This document shows, piece by piece, positions 37,786 through 48,066 of a stretch of 64,000 nt of DNA; position 1 is the stretch's first letter; each line of letters starts with the position of its first letter. Source of the DNA: Acidobacteriota bacterium (lineage in GTDB: Bacteria; Acidobacteriota; Terriglobia; Bryobacterales; Bryobacteraceae); assembly GCA_026393985.1 (NCBI GenBank), contig JAPKZB010000088.1:98159-162158 (forward strand), given 5' to 3'. The position numbers and the translations under genes were made by a program. Below the pieces are notes generated by a model, which was given only the letters and a program-made list of their open reading frames with translations, searched no databases and had not been told where the DNA came from.

Positions 37786-40700
37786 ATGTCGCTCTTCCGG
37801 CAAAGTCTTTTGGCGTCGGTTTGTCTGCTCGCGTCCGCTTGGACCGTTCTGGCCCAAACCAACCTGTTCCTTTTGCCCAACACATCGAGTTCGACAGGGA
37901 CGATCACGGCCTTTCGGCTGGATCCGTTCACTTCCCTTAACTCCTTTACCGCGCAGCCAGGCGCTGCTTTCTTCTTTACCAACTCTGAGGGCACCAAGTA
38001 CTACTCGGTCGCGCGGTCGGGCAGCGACACCCTGCTGGTGCTCGATGCGGCCAATCCGCTGAATGTGCTGAAACGGCAGAATTTGGCGCAGGCGGAGGCG
38101 GCTACGCTTACGCCCGACGGTCGGCGCTTGCTGATTGTGGCTAACGGCCTTTACATCTTCGATACGGCGAACGATAACCTTCTCAATACGTTGAGCAATG
38201 TCGGCAATCAGCCGATCGACGTCGCGGTGCTGCCGGATGCGTCGAGGGCTTTTGTGCTGAGCGCGGCGAGCAACTCGCTGACCGCGGTTGATTTGAACAC
38301 GAACACCATTGTGGGTGCTCCGCTGGCGATCGCCGGCTCCCTGACCGGCGTCGCCGTGGGCTACAACGGTCTGGTGTATGTGACCACATCGAACCGCCTG
38401 TTTGAGATCGACGGGCGCAATATGACGGTCCGGACCGAAATCCCGTTAAACGCTCGGCCGGGGAAGATCGTGTTCACTCCGGACGGTTTATTCGGCCTAA
38501 TGGTGAACCAGACGCCCGTAACCGGATCGTCGGTCATCCTCATTGACCTCCGCACGCGGACCGTGGCCGGTACGATTCCCAACTTCAACACGATCCTCGA
38601 TACCTTGACGGTGGCGTCGAACAACCGCGTCTACGCGGTTTCCAATCAGACGCAAAGCATCTATGAAATCTCGCTGAGCCCGCTAAATATCAACCCACCC
38701 CAGTTTGGCAACATTGGAGCTCTGAGTAATGTCTCGGCCCTGGTGGGAACGAACGAAACGCCAAATCCGCGATTCCTGTTCGCGGTAACGCCGGGTTCGG
38801 CTGTGCGGCTCGATAACACTTCGCTCCCCCCTTCCGGGGCCGGTGCAGCCGCCATTCCGGCCAACGCCGGAGCTCTCGTGTTTTCTGCTCCCGCGCTCAC
38901 CGGCGCCACACCGACGCAGATTGTTGGCTACAACGGGGTTCAGAGTACCGCGGTGGGTACGGCTTATCAGCCGCTGATTACCCGGGTGCTGAACTCGACG
39001 GGGATACCGATCAAGGGTGTGCCGGTGAGCTTCACCTCGGACAATGCGGCGGCTCAGATTCAGGGCACCACCGTGATCACCAACGACCAGGGCTACGCGT
39101 TGACTAACGTGATTGCGCCACCCACTGCGGGCACTTTCACGGTGATCGCGCGGGCGGGATCGGGCGGGCCGACGTTTTCGTTCACTCTGACGACCGGGTC
39201 GACGACCGGCGGCGGCGGTACCCCCGCCGGCCTGCTGCGCATTATCCGCGGCCAGGGCCAACTGGTGGTGGAACAGTTCCAGATCACCGAACCAATGACC
39301 GTGGAACTGCTTGACGCGCAGGGCAAACCCGCCGTGAATCAAACCATTACTTTCGCTCTGCAGAGCGGTAGCGGCTCGTTCAATACTTCGACCGCGGACG
39401 GCACGGTGTTAACGGGTGCCACTTGCAGTGGGAATGTGTGTACGGTCCAGACCGATGCCAGCGGGCGCGCGGCGATTGGCTTCATTGCGACGGCTGTGAG
39501 TCCCGGTCAATCCTACTCGCAACAGACGATCACCGCTACCAACGGCACCAGCACCGTAAACTTTATCCTGACCAGTCTGATCGGCCAACTGCTGGGTGGC
39601 GGGTCGGCTTCGCCCCCGATCGTCGAGCGGATCAAGCCGGTTGAGCGGGATATCGTCGGTCAGGCGGGTACTACCGTTACCGATGCGATTCGGGTCCGGG
39701 TGATTGTTGTGTCCGGGCCGCAGTCCGGCCAGACGATCCCCAACGTTTCGCTGCGGGCGACTACCGGCATTACTCCCGGGGCCGGGCCGACGGCGAGCTG
39801 CGTGGGCGAAGGCGATGTCGCGATGACGGATTCAAGTGGCGTGGCCAGCTGTAATCTTGCCGTGAGCGGCCGCCTCGGCTTCGCGCCGTTGCAGGTCTTG
39901 ATCGGCAGCTCGATCAATCTGGGCGGAACCTCCCTCAATCTCGATGTCCGGCCCGGACCACCCTCCACCGTTCGTCTCGTGCAGGGCAATAATCAGTCTG
40001 GCCTGCCGGGTGAACGGCTACGGCTTGCCTTCGTGGCCGAAATCTCTGACTCTTTCGGCAACGTCCTGCCAAACGTTGCAGGGCAATGGGAAGTGGCGGT
40101 GCCGAACTCGATTACCCTGGCCAATGTGGTGAACACCTCGGATAGTAATGGTCGCGTTTCGGCCATCGGGACGCTGGGTACGGTGCCGGGCGCCAACGTC
40201 GTCCGGTTCCGGTCCGGCAACGCGACGGGTACGTTTACCTTTACGGTGAACATAGCCATTACGGGCCTCCAGGCGGTCTCGGGCAATGGGCAGAGCACCA
40301 TCACCGGCTCGCCGTTCCCGCAGCCGCTGATCGTGCAGGTCACCGATGACCGGGGTACCCCGGCGCCGGGCCAACCGGTGGTCTTCTCCGTGGTCGGGGG
40401 TACGGCAACGCTGAGTGCCGGAACCGTTACCAGCGGAGCGGATGGCCGGGCATCGGTGAACGTTACCGCGGGCTCCGTGGCCGGAACCATCACGATCCGC
40501 GCCACGCTCGGCAGCCTGACGCAGACGTTTACCTTGACCTCGCGCCTGCCGGGACCTGTCTTTAACGTCAACAACATCGTCAACACGGCAAGCAACCAGC
40601 CGGGCCTCGTGCCCTGCGGCATCGGTACGCTGTTCGGCACCGGTATCGCTCCTTCGCTGAACGGCGTCCTGCCGGCCAGTCTGTTGGGTATCGGCGGCCT

Positions 40701-41301
40701 GCCGCTGATCCTCAACGGCGTCGAACTTAACTTCGATGGCCAGGCGGCGCCAATCCTGGCGATCGCCAACCAGAACCGTCAGGAGTCAATCGTCTTCCAG
40801 ACGCCATGCGGCTTGGCGGAAGGCCGCCGGGTTACCGCTACCGTGCGCGTCTCGGGTGGTTCCACCTCGGTGGGCAACGTTCTGGTATCGCGCGTCCAGC
40901 CGGGTATCTTTGAAACCGATCCCGGCAATGGCGCTCGTCGCTATGCCGCGTTGCAGCGGCCGGATGGCAGCTGGGTAACCCCGGAGAATCCGGCGCGTCG
41001 CGGGGAGGTTCTGCGGATGCTGGTCACCGGCCTTGGTGTGGTGTTCCCGCCGACGGATACCAACCGGGCGGGCGTTCCAGGCCAGGCGGTGGCTTCCCCG
41101 CTGATCGTGGGCGTCAACGACGGCGGCGTCCGGCTGGTATCGGCCGAGTACGCCGTGGGCATGATGGGCATCTATGTGGTGTCCTTCGAAGTACCGCTCG
41201 ACACAGCGCCTGGGGCCCACCGGAGCCTGGCGATTGCCGCGTTCGACGCCTCCGCCGAACTGGTCTTCGGCAACAGCTCCACGATTGCGGCCATCCAATA
41301 G
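37786..41301 (+). CDS. large exported protein: beta-propeller-like N-terminus, Ig-like (Big1) domains, TIGR03437-type C-terminus
   Basis: Signal peptide MSLFRQSLLASVCLLASAWTVLAQ; YncE-like repeats; QTDASGRAAIGF; VVNTASNQPGLVPCGIGTLFGTGIAPS. Confidence 0.85.
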   Translation: MSLFRQSLLASVCLLASAWTVLAQTNLFLLPNTSSSTGTITAFRLDPFTSLNSFTAQPGAAFFFTNSEGTKYYSVARSGSDTLLVLDAANPLNVLKRQNLAQAEAATLTPDGRRLLIVANGLYIFDTANDNLLNTLSNVGNQPIDVAVLPDASRAFVLSAASNSLTAVDLNTNTIVGAPLAIAGSLTGVAVGYNGLVYVTTSNRLFEIDGRNMTVRTEIPLNARPGKIVFTPDGLFGLMVNQTPVTGSSVILIDLRTRTVAGTIPNFNTILDTLTVASNNRVYAVSNQTQSIYEISLSPLNINPPQFGNIGALSNVSALVGTNETPNPRFLFAVTPGSAVRLDNTSLPPSGAGAAAIPANAGALVFSAPALTGATPTQIVGYNGVQSTAVGTAYQPLITRVLNSTGIPIKGVPVSFTSDNAAAQIQGTTVITNDQGYALTNVIAPPTAGTFTVIARAGSGGPTFSFTLTTGSTTGGGGTPAGLLRIIRGQGQLVVEQFQITEPMTVELLDAQGKPAVNQTITFALQSGSGSFNTSTADGTVLTGATCSGNVCTVQTDASGRAAIGFIATAVSPGQSYSQQTITATNGTSTVNFILTSLIGQLLGGGSASPPIVERIKPVERDIVGQAGTTVTDAIRVRVIVVSGPQSGQTIPNVSLRATTGITPGAGPTASCVGEGDVAMTDSSGVASCNLAVSGRLGFAPLQVLIGSSINLGGTSLNLDVRPGPPSTVRLVQGNNQSGLPGERLRLAFVAEISDSFGNVLPNVAGQWEVAVPNSITLANVVNTSDSNGRVSAIGTLGTVPGANVVRFRSGNATGTFTFTVNIAITGLQAVSGNGQSTITGSPFPQPLIVQVTDDRGTPAPGQPVVFSVVGGTATLSAGTVTSGADGRASVNVTAGSVAGTITIRATLGSLTQTFTLTSRLPGPVFNVNNIVNTASNQPGLVPCGIGTLFGTGIAPSLNGVLPASLLGIGGLPLILNGVELNFDGQAAPILAIANQNRQESIVFQTPCGLAEGRRVTATVRVSGGSTSVGNVLVSRVQPGIFETDPGNGARRYAALQRPDGSWVTPENPARRGEVLRMLVTGLGVVFPPTDTNRAGVPGQAVASPLIVGVNDGGVRLVSAEYAVGMMGIYVVSFEVPLDTAPGAHRSLAIAAFDASAELVFGNSSTIAAIQ

Positions 41302-41323
41302 CCCGGAAGCAGTAACCAACCCC

Positions 41324-41351
41324 AAAAGCCCCGCCTCCCGGCGGGGCTTTT
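41324..41351 (+). terminator. rho-independent terminator
   Basis: AAAAGCCCCGCC-TCCC-GGCGGGGCTTTT. Confidence 0.9.
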
Positions 41352-41380
41352 GCTTTCTCGCTTGATATCCTGAAAGCTGC

Positions 41381-43612
41381 ATGCGCCGTACCCGCTGGAT
41401 CCTCCTCGCCAGCATCCTCATCCTTATCGCCGCCGTCGCGGGTATCTATCGGGCGCAAAAGGACGCGCAGGGTAGGCTGGCGCCGGAACGGCCGGCGTCG
41501 CTGCCGGGCAACGTCAGCGTTTCGGCCCAGGACTGGCGCTGGAGCAAACACGACGGCGACCGGCCCATTGTCGAAGTCCGCGCCCGTAACTTCGAGCAGA
41601 AGAGCGATCCGCCGCGTGTGGACCTGCAAAACGTGGAGCTGAAGCTCTTCCACAAGGACGGCAAGGCGTTTGATCTGGTCAAGAGCGACCAGGCGGAGCT
41701 GCGTATGGAGGATAGTACGCTCTATTCGGCCGGCGAGGTGGAGATCACCATGGGACTCACCGAACAGCCGGATCCGCGCAACCGGCTCGTTCGCATCCAC
41801 ACCTCCGGGGTCACCTTCGAAACGCAGTCCGGCAAGGCAACCACCGATGCCGAAGCCTCCTTTGAATTCGAAAACAGCGCCGGCACCGCCCGGGGCGCCG
41901 CCTACGACCCGGGCAGCCGGGACCTGCATCTGCGCAGCGCCGTGAAGCTGAACTGGCGCGGCCAAGGGCCGGGGGCGAAGCCGATGACGGTGGAGGCCGG
42001 CGAGCTGAACTACCGGGAGAACGACGACAAAGTCTATCTGAAACCGTGGTCCCGGCTGCAGCGCGCGACGATGACCCTGAACGCCGGCGCTGCCACGGTG
42101 ACGCTCGACCACGGCGAAATCCGCCTCGTCGAGGCCGCGCAGGCCAAAGGCGAGGACCGCACCCCGGGGCGTCAACTGCTTTATGCCGCCGCGCAGCTCT
42201 GGCTGAACTTTGGGGCTAAAGGCGTAATGGAGTCGATTGTGGGTAAGCAGGGGGCGCGCCTTGAAACGCTGACCGCCTCGGGGCGCACGGTGGTGAATTC
42301 GACCAACGTGGATCTGGCGTTCACGGCCCAAGGAGGCGATAGCATCCTCAAGAAAGCGACAGCGAGCGGCAGCGCGGTTGTCGAGTCGTATCCGGCGCCG
42401 CGGAAGGGCGTCGAGCCTCCCTCGGACCGGGTTCTCCGCAGCGATCTCGTCGAGGTCACCATGCGGCCGGGCGGGGAGGAGATCGATCACCTCGAAACAC
42501 ACAGCCCCGGGCAGATTGAGTTCCTGCCCAAGAGCCCGCGGCAGCGCTACCGGCGGCTCGATGGCGAACGATTCTCGATGGTCTACGGCGCCAATAACCA
42601 GCTCGAAAAGTTCCGGGCCACGCAGGTGAAGACGCTCACGCGCGCCTTGAAGAAAGGCGGCGCCGACCGGAAGACGAGCAGTCAGGACCTGCTGGCGCAG
42701 TTTGACCCGCAGACGGGCGAGGTGCAGACGCTCGAGCAGTGGACGGGCTTCCAGTTTGAAGAGGGCGACCGGCGGGCCCGCAGCGACCATGCGCGGCTGG
42801 AAGGTTCCTCCGAGCGCATCTACCTGCAAGGCGCGGCACGCCTGTGGGACCCTACCGGGTCCACCGATGCCCAGCGAATTGAGATCGATCAGCGTACGGG
42901 CGATATGACGGCGGAGGGGAAAGTCACCTCGACGCGGCTGCCCGACGAAAAGAAGCCGAAGAAGCCGCAGGGTTCGCTGCTCGATTCCTCCGATACCGTG
43001 CAGGCGCGTGCGCAGCGCATGCAGACCAAAGAAGACAACCAATGGATCCGGTACGATGGCGACGCACTGCTCTGGCAGGGTCCGAACCGCGTCGAAGCCG
43101 ATTCGATTCTGATCCAGCGCAAGCTGCAGCGCCTGGACGCCACCGGCAATGTGGTGAGCCAGTTCCGCGAGAAGACGAAGAATCTGTTCACGGTGGTGCG
43201 CGCGCCGCAGATGACCTACTGGGATGCCGACAAAAAAGCGCACTACATGGGCCACGCCAAGTTGAACCGGGGCAACCTGCTGGTGACGTCGCGGGAGCTG
43301 TTTGCCTGGTTTTCGCAGAAGGAAAACGACAATTCGCTGGAGCGCGCCGAAGCCGTCGGTGATTCCGTAATCGTGCAAAGCGGTCCGGACGCGACCGGCA
43401 AGCCCCGCACCCGGCGCGGCACCTCGGAGCGGTCCGACTACGATGTCGCCGCCGGCCGTGTGATCCTGTCGGGCGGAGCGCCGCAGATGTTCGATTCGCT
43501 CAAGGGCACCACCCGCGGCGAGCGGCTGACGTGGTTTTCCAACGAAGACCGCCTCGTGGTCGATGGCTCTTTGAACCAACCCGCCGCAAGCCGTATCCTA
43601 AAGAAGCGGTAG
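41381..43612 (+). CDS. LPS-transport periplasmic protein: LptC-like N-terminus plus OstA/LptA-like repeats in one polypeptide
   Basis: N-terminal TM then LptC-like region; later OstA-like strand repeats (VTSTRLPDEKK..., LLWQGPNRVEADSILIQRKLQRLDATGNVVSQF); followed by lptB. Confidence 0.75.
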   Translation: MRRTRWILLASILILIAAVAGIYRAQKDAQGRLAPERPASLPGNVSVSAQDWRWSKHDGDRPIVEVRARNFEQKSDPPRVDLQNVELKLFHKDGKAFDLVKSDQAELRMEDSTLYSAGEVEITMGLTEQPDPRNRLVRIHTSGVTFETQSGKATTDAEASFEFENSAGTARGAAYDPGSRDLHLRSAVKLNWRGQGPGAKPMTVEAGELNYRENDDKVYLKPWSRLQRATMTLNAGAATVTLDHGEIRLVEAAQAKGEDRTPGRQLLYAAAQLWLNFGAKGVMESIVGKQGARLETLTASGRTVVNSTNVDLAFTAQGGDSILKKATASGSAVVESYPAPRKGVEPPSDRVLRSDLVEVTMRPGGEEIDHLETHSPGQIEFLPKSPRQRYRRLDGERFSMVYGANNQLEKFRATQVKTLTRALKKGGADRKTSSQDLLAQFDPQTGEVQTLEQWTGFQFEEGDRRARSDHARLEGSSERIYLQGAARLWDPTGSTDAQRIEIDQRTGDMTAEGKVTSTRLPDEKKPKKPQGSLLDSSDTVQARAQRMQTKEDNQWIRYDGDALLWQGPNRVEADSILIQRKLQRLDATGNVVSQFREKTKNLFTVVRAPQMTYWDADKKAHYMGHAKLNRGNLLVTSRELFAWFSQKENDNSLERAEAVGDSVIVQSGPDATGKPRTRRGTSERSDYDVAAGRVILSGGAPQMFDSLKGTTRGERLTWFSNEDRLVVDGSLNQPAASRILKKR

Positions 43613-43615
43613 CTT

Positions 43616-44356
43616 ATGCGCTTACTGGAGACACGGGAGATTTCAAAGAGCTACCGGGGACGGAAGGTCGTCGATAACGTCTCGGTATCGGTGCAGCAGG
43701 GCGAAGTGGTGGGTCTGCTGGGTCCCAACGGGGCAGGGAAAACCACTAGCTTCTACATGATTGTCGGGCTGATCAGCCCGGATTCGGGGCAAGTACAGCT
43801 CGACCAGGACGACATCACCCATCTGCCGATGTACCAACGGGCGCGGCGCGGCGTGAGCTATCTGCCCCAGGAGCCTTCGGTGTTCCGCAAACTGACGGTG
43901 GAAGAGAATCTGATGGCGATCCTCGAAACGCTCTCGCTCGACGGGCGGCAGCGGAGGGAGCGGATGAACCGGTTGATCGAGCAGTTGGGTCTTGAGACCG
44001 TTCGCCTCAACAAGGGCTATATGCTGTCGGGCGGCGAACGGCGCCGGGTGGAGATCGCGCGGTCGCTGGTGATTGAACCCACCTTCCTGTTGCTCGACGA
44101 ACCTTTTAGCGGGATCGACCCGATTCAGGTGCTCGAGATTCAGCGGATTATCTTCGATTTGAAAAAGAGCGGGATCGGTATTTTGATTACCGATCATAAT
44201 GTCCGGGAGACGCTGGCGACGGTAGATCGGGCTTACATCATCAACGGCGGGAAGATCTTCCGGACCGGATCGCCGGAGGCGCTCGGTCGCGATCCAGAGG
44301 TGAAGCGGGTCTATCTCGGCGAGGGCTTCCAGTTCGAACTGGGTTTCCGTCCGTAA
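43616..44356 (+). CDS. lptB: LPS export ABC transporter ATP-binding protein LptB
   Basis: [21 protein letters not shown]...[23 protein letters not shown]...[15 protein letters not shown]...[12 protein letters not shown]. Confidence 0.95.
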   Translation: MRLLETREISKSYRGRKVVDNVSVSVQQGEVVGLLGPNGAGKTTSFYMIVGLISPDSGQVQLDQDDITHLPMYQRARRGVSYLPQEPSVFRKLTVEENLMAILETLSLDGRQRRERMNRLIEQLGLETVRLNKGYMLSGGERRRVEIARSLVIEPTFLLLDEPFSGIDPIQVLEIQRIIFDLKKSGIGILITDHNVRETLATVDRAYIINGGKIFRTGSPEALGRDPEVKRVYLGEGFQFELGFRP

Positions 44357-44413
44357 GCCGGGCCCCGGGGCGGCGACCTTCCCGTATGACCGGCCGAAGG
44401 CTTATGATAGAGG

Positions 44414-45316
44414 GTGCGGCGAGTGAAGAAGCCAAACTCTATCCCCCGTAAGCCAACCGTCGCCTCGGTCGTGCCTGCTCCGCGGGTGAAGCTGACGGCG
44501 CTTCCGGCTGAGGAAGTTACATCGGCCGGGGCACCGGGCGAGGTGGATTTACTTAAAGCGCGCCTCAAGGAGTTGACGCGCCGGGAGCGCTTACGGCAGC
44601 GCGAGATGACGGCCGCGCGGCGTAAGCTGCGCGAGTCGGCGCAGGATCTCGAGTTTGCGCTCGCCCTCGAACGTCGCCGGGCGAGCGAACTCGAGCAGGC
44701 TTACTATGACATGGTTCTGCGCCTCACCCGTGCTTCGACCTACAAAGACAACGAGACCGGCGGGCACATTCAACGAGTTAGTTTCTACGCGCGGATCCTT
44801 GCGCGGTCCCTCGGCTGGAGCGAGGTCGATCAGGAGCTGATCTTCCGCGCCGCGCCAATGCATGATGTGGGTAAGATCGCCATCCCCGATGCGCTCATCC
44901 GGAAGCGCGGTCGCCTGGGCACCGAGGACCGGCGGGTGATGGAGAGCCATACACTGATTGGCGCGCAACTGCTGGAGGGGTCAAACTCACGCCTGCTTGA
45001 AATGGCGCGCGACATTGCCGTAACGCATCACGAGCATTGGGACGGCACCGGTTATCCCCGCGGCCTCGAGGGCAATCAGATCCCCATTGCCGGCCGCATT
45101 GTCATGCTCGGCGACAACTACGATGCGCTGCGGAGTCGCCGCAGCTATAAGCAGGGGTTCACCCACGAAAAGGCCTGCCGCATCATTCTCGACGGCGACG
45201 GCCGGACGCGCCCCGAGCACTTCGACCCCCAACTGCTCAAGATCTTCCGTACCATCCACGCGGAGTTCAATGACATCTTCGAACAGTTTCAGCAGACCGA
45301 GCCGCTGACCCTATAG
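44414..45316 (+). CDS. HD-GYP domain phosphohydrolase
   Basis: HDVGKIAIPDALI, HHEHWDGTGYPRGLEGNQIPIAGRIVMLGDNYDAL. Confidence 0.88.
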   Translation: MRRVKKPNSIPRKPTVASVVPAPRVKLTALPAEEVTSAGAPGEVDLLKARLKELTRRERLRQREMTAARRKLRESAQDLEFALALERRRASELEQAYYDMVLRLTRASTYKDNETGGHIQRVSFYARILARSLGWSEVDQELIFRAAPMHDVGKIAIPDALIRKRGRLGTEDRRVMESHTLIGAQLLEGSNSRLLEMARDIAVTHHEHWDGTGYPRGLEGNQIPIAGRIVMLGDNYDALRSRRSYKQGFTHEKACRIILDGDGRTRPEHFDPQLLKIFRTIHAEFNDIFEQFQQTEPLTL

Positions 45317-47140
45317 AACCATCCGCTGTTCGCCCACGCGGCGGGTGATGCGTTCGCGGTCGAGCAGTTCAAGCAGGGGAATGGCGTACTTCCGCGAAAC
45401 GCCGGTCCACTCTTTGAATTCCCCAACCCCGAAGCTCTGGCCCTTCCGGGCGGCCAGCAGCGCCCTGAGCGCATCGAGCGTCTCGACATGAAAGATCAGC
45501 TCCTCGCTCACTTTGACGAGGCGCCGCTCCTTGATCAGCATCTGCAGCAGCAGCCGGGCGCGGGAAGACTCCACGCCGCACTGCGCGAGCACCTCGGTCA
45601 GGCTGGGGGTGGCCAGGCCCCCGTTCCGGAACGCCTCCTCCATCTTCTCCCGCGCGGCCGTCTCCTCGCCCTGCAGCTGCACCCGGTGCGTACCCAGGCG
45701 CACCAGCTGCTGTTCGGCCACCAGCTTGTTCCCCATCCCGAGAAGGGCGTCGAACAACGGCGGCAGCCCGCCGGGCAGCACCTTGCCGCGGAGCTCTTCG
45801 CGGGGCATACCGGCCAGCAGCGGGTTGGCGCGGTGAAAAGCGGCGAGAGTCTTCTCGGCCAGCGCCAGCCGGCCCTGCGCCCAGCTCTGGGCGACGACAT
45901 GCGTGCCGCAGACCAGGAGAGTTTTCGGCAGCTCCGGCGCTACCCCGAGTTTGCGGCGTAGCTCCGCCCGGTCAAGACCCGCCGTCGATTCGGTGACGAG
46001 AAGCTGCGCCGCCGCCGCCGGCGCCGCCCCGCTCAGGGCGCGCAGCCGGTCCGGATGGGTCCGCCGCGGTGGGTTGATTTCGCAGACCGTGGCGCCCCCA
46101 ATCGTCACCACCGGGGAAAACTGGCGGAGAATACAGCGGTCTCCGGGCAGCAGAAGCAGGCCCTCCCGGAGCCGGAGCCGGACCCAGGCGCTTTCGCCCG
46201 GCTGTAGCGACGCGGCGTCGAGCAGCCGCATCTCGGCGATGGTCTCCGCCGTGCCGGCGTGCAGGTGGACCAGCGTGCGAAGCTTCAGCGCTCTCGCCGT
46301 GGGCAGCAGCTGCAGACGCGCATCGACCACCCGGACGGGCGAAAACCATCCCGGCTCGCTCAACACCATACCCCGTTCGATCTGGCTGTGCTCAATCCCC
46401 GCCAGGTTCACCGCCGTCCGCTGGCCCGCCACGGCCCGCGTCGCCGCTTTCCCATGCACCTGCAGCCCGCGGATCCGGAGCCGGTGCCCGGTCGGGTAAA
46501 GCTCCACCTCCTGCTCCACTGCGAGCCGTCCGGCCATCAGCGTCCCGGTAACCACCGTGCCGAAGCCCTTCATCGCGAAAGCGCGGTCGATGGGCAGCCG
46601 CGGCGCCGCTTCCGCGCTCCGCGGCCGCAGCGCCGGGGCCAGCCGCCGCAGCTCCCGGAGTAACTCCTCGATGCCTTCCCCCGTCTTCGCACTCACCGCC
46701 ACCACCGGGGCGCCCGCGAGGAAGGACCCGGCGACAAACTCCTCCACCTCCATCCGCACCAACTCCAACCATTCGGCGTCCACCAGATCCGCCTTGGTCA
46801 GCACGACAATCCCCTGCTCAATACCCAGCAGACGGCAGATATCGAAGTGCTCCCGCGTCTGCGGCTTAATCCCCTCGTCGGCGCCGATGACCAGCAAGAC
46901 AATATCGATGCCGCACGCCCCGGCCAACATCGTCCGCACGAAACGCTCGTGCCCCGGGACGTCCACAAAGCCCGCGCGCAGGCCGTCGCCCAGGTCGAGG
47001 TGGGCGAAGCCCAGCTCAATCGAGATGCCCCGCCGCTTCTCCTCCTCGAGCCGGTCGGTGTCGATGCCCGTCAACCGCCGCACCAGCGACGTCTTGCCAT
47101 GGTCGATATGCCCTGCTGTCCCGACGATAATTGATCTCAT
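45311..47140 (-). CDS. selB: selenocysteine-specific elongation factor SelB
   Basis: [50 protein letters not shown]...[40 protein letters not shown]; winged-helix C-terminus; AAAAGGA SD. Confidence 0.95.
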   Translation of the reverse strand: MRSIIVGTAGHIDHGKTSLVRRLTGIDTDRLEEEKRRGISIELGFAHLDLGDGLRAGFVDVPGHERFVRTMLAGACGIDIVLLVIGADEGIKPQTREHFDICRLLGIEQGIVVLTKADLVDAEWLELVRMEVEEFVAGSFLAGAPVVAVSAKTGEGIEELLRELRRLAPALRPRSAEAAPRLPIDRAFAMKGFGTVVTGTLMAGRLAVEQEVELYPTGHRLRIRGLQVHGKAATRAVAGQRTAVNLAGIEHSQIERGMVLSEPGWFSPVRVVDARLQLLPTARALKLRTLVHLHAGTAETIAEMRLLDAASLQPGESAWVRLRLREGLLLLPGDRCILRQFSPVVTIGGATVCEINPPRRTHPDRLRALSGAAPAAAAQLLVTESTAGLDRAELRRKLGVAPELPKTLLVCGTHVVAQSWAQGRLALAEKTLAAFHRANPLLAGMPREELRGKVLPGGLPPLFDALLGMGNKLVAEQQLVRLGTHRVQLQGEETAAREKMEEAFRNGGLATPSLTEVLAQCGVESSRARLLLQMLIKERRLVKVSEELIFHVETLDALRALLAARKGQSFGVGEFKEWTGVSRKYAIPLLELLDRERITRRVGEQRMVL

Positions 47141-48062
47141 GCGCGCTATCCTTTTCATCGTCGCAGGTTGTGCTCTCGCTGTTGCGCAGGAGGGCGGACA
47201 GCCGCTGTTCAAGGGCGGCGTGGCGGACGTGCAGGTCAGCACCCAGGTTCTTCTGAAAGACCGCGCCGTCGACTCCCTTACCCGCGAAGACTTCGAGGTC
47301 TTCGATAACCAGCAGCTCCGGCCCCTCGTCGATTTCAGCCGGGAGCGCACGCCGCTGACCCTGCTGCTGCTGCTCGATCGGAGCGGCAGCATGAACAAAT
47401 ACCTTGAACAGTTGAACCGCGCCAGCGCCGCCGCCCTCGCGCAACTGCAGCCCGGCGATACGGTCGGTGTCATGGTCTTCAGCCGCGAAGCCCGCCCCAC
47501 CCTGCCGTTCACCACCGACCGCGCCGCCGCCGTCCAGGGCCTCCGCGACGCCCTCCGCGAACGCGATCTCGGCAGCGGCACCCTCATCAACCCGGCCCTT
47601 CTCGCCGCCGCCGCGCACCTCCGCGCCCAGGCCCCAACCGGGGGCACCCGCGCCATCGTCATCGTGACGGACAACCTGGGCCTCAACTACCAGTCGCCCG
47701 ACGCGGCCGCCGTCCGCGCGCTGCACGACGCCAACACCGGCCTCCACGCCATCGTCGTGGGCCAGGGCCGCCGGCCGGACGGTACGCGCAGCCGCTTCGC
47801 CAACCCTGATTTTTCGCCCGCCAACGTCTTTTACATCGCCGAGGAAACCGGCGGTGACGCCCTGCGGGCCGACCGTGTCGATGAAGTCTTCCCCCGCCTC
47901 ATCGAACGGATCCGCAGCCGCTACCAGCTCGTTTACCGTGCACCGGAGGGCACCCCCGGCGAGTTCCGAGAGATTCGCGTGAGCCTCACCCCCGCGGCCC
48001 GCGTTCGCTTCCCCGGCGCCGAGGTCCGCTCCCGGCGCGGCTACTTCGTCCAGCAGCCCTAG
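47139..48062 (+). CDS. VWFA-related domain protein (acidobacterial type)
   Basis: Signal peptide [42 protein letters not shown]...[16 protein letters not shown]...[21 protein letters not shown]. Confidence 0.9.
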   Translation: MRAILFIVAGCALAVAQEGGQPLFKGGVADVQVSTQVLLKDRAVDSLTREDFEVFDNQQLRPLVDFSRERTPLTLLLLLDRSGSMNKYLEQLNRASAAALAQLQPGDTVGVMVFSREARPTLPFTTDRAAAVQGLRDALRERDLGSGTLINPALLAAAAHLRAQAPTGGTRAIVIVTDNLGLNYQSPDAAAVRALHDANTGLHAIVVGQGRRPDGTRSRFANPDFSPANVFYIAEETGGDALRADRVDEVFPRLIERIRSRYQLVYRAPEGTPGEFREIRVSLTPAARVRFPGAEVRSRRGYFVQQP

Positions 48063-48066
48063 CCCG

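Noticed and set aside
41114-43579. 821-aa minus-strand ORF opposite the LptC/LptA-like gene
   Set aside because: Antisense shadow; sense strand is supported by homology and operon context
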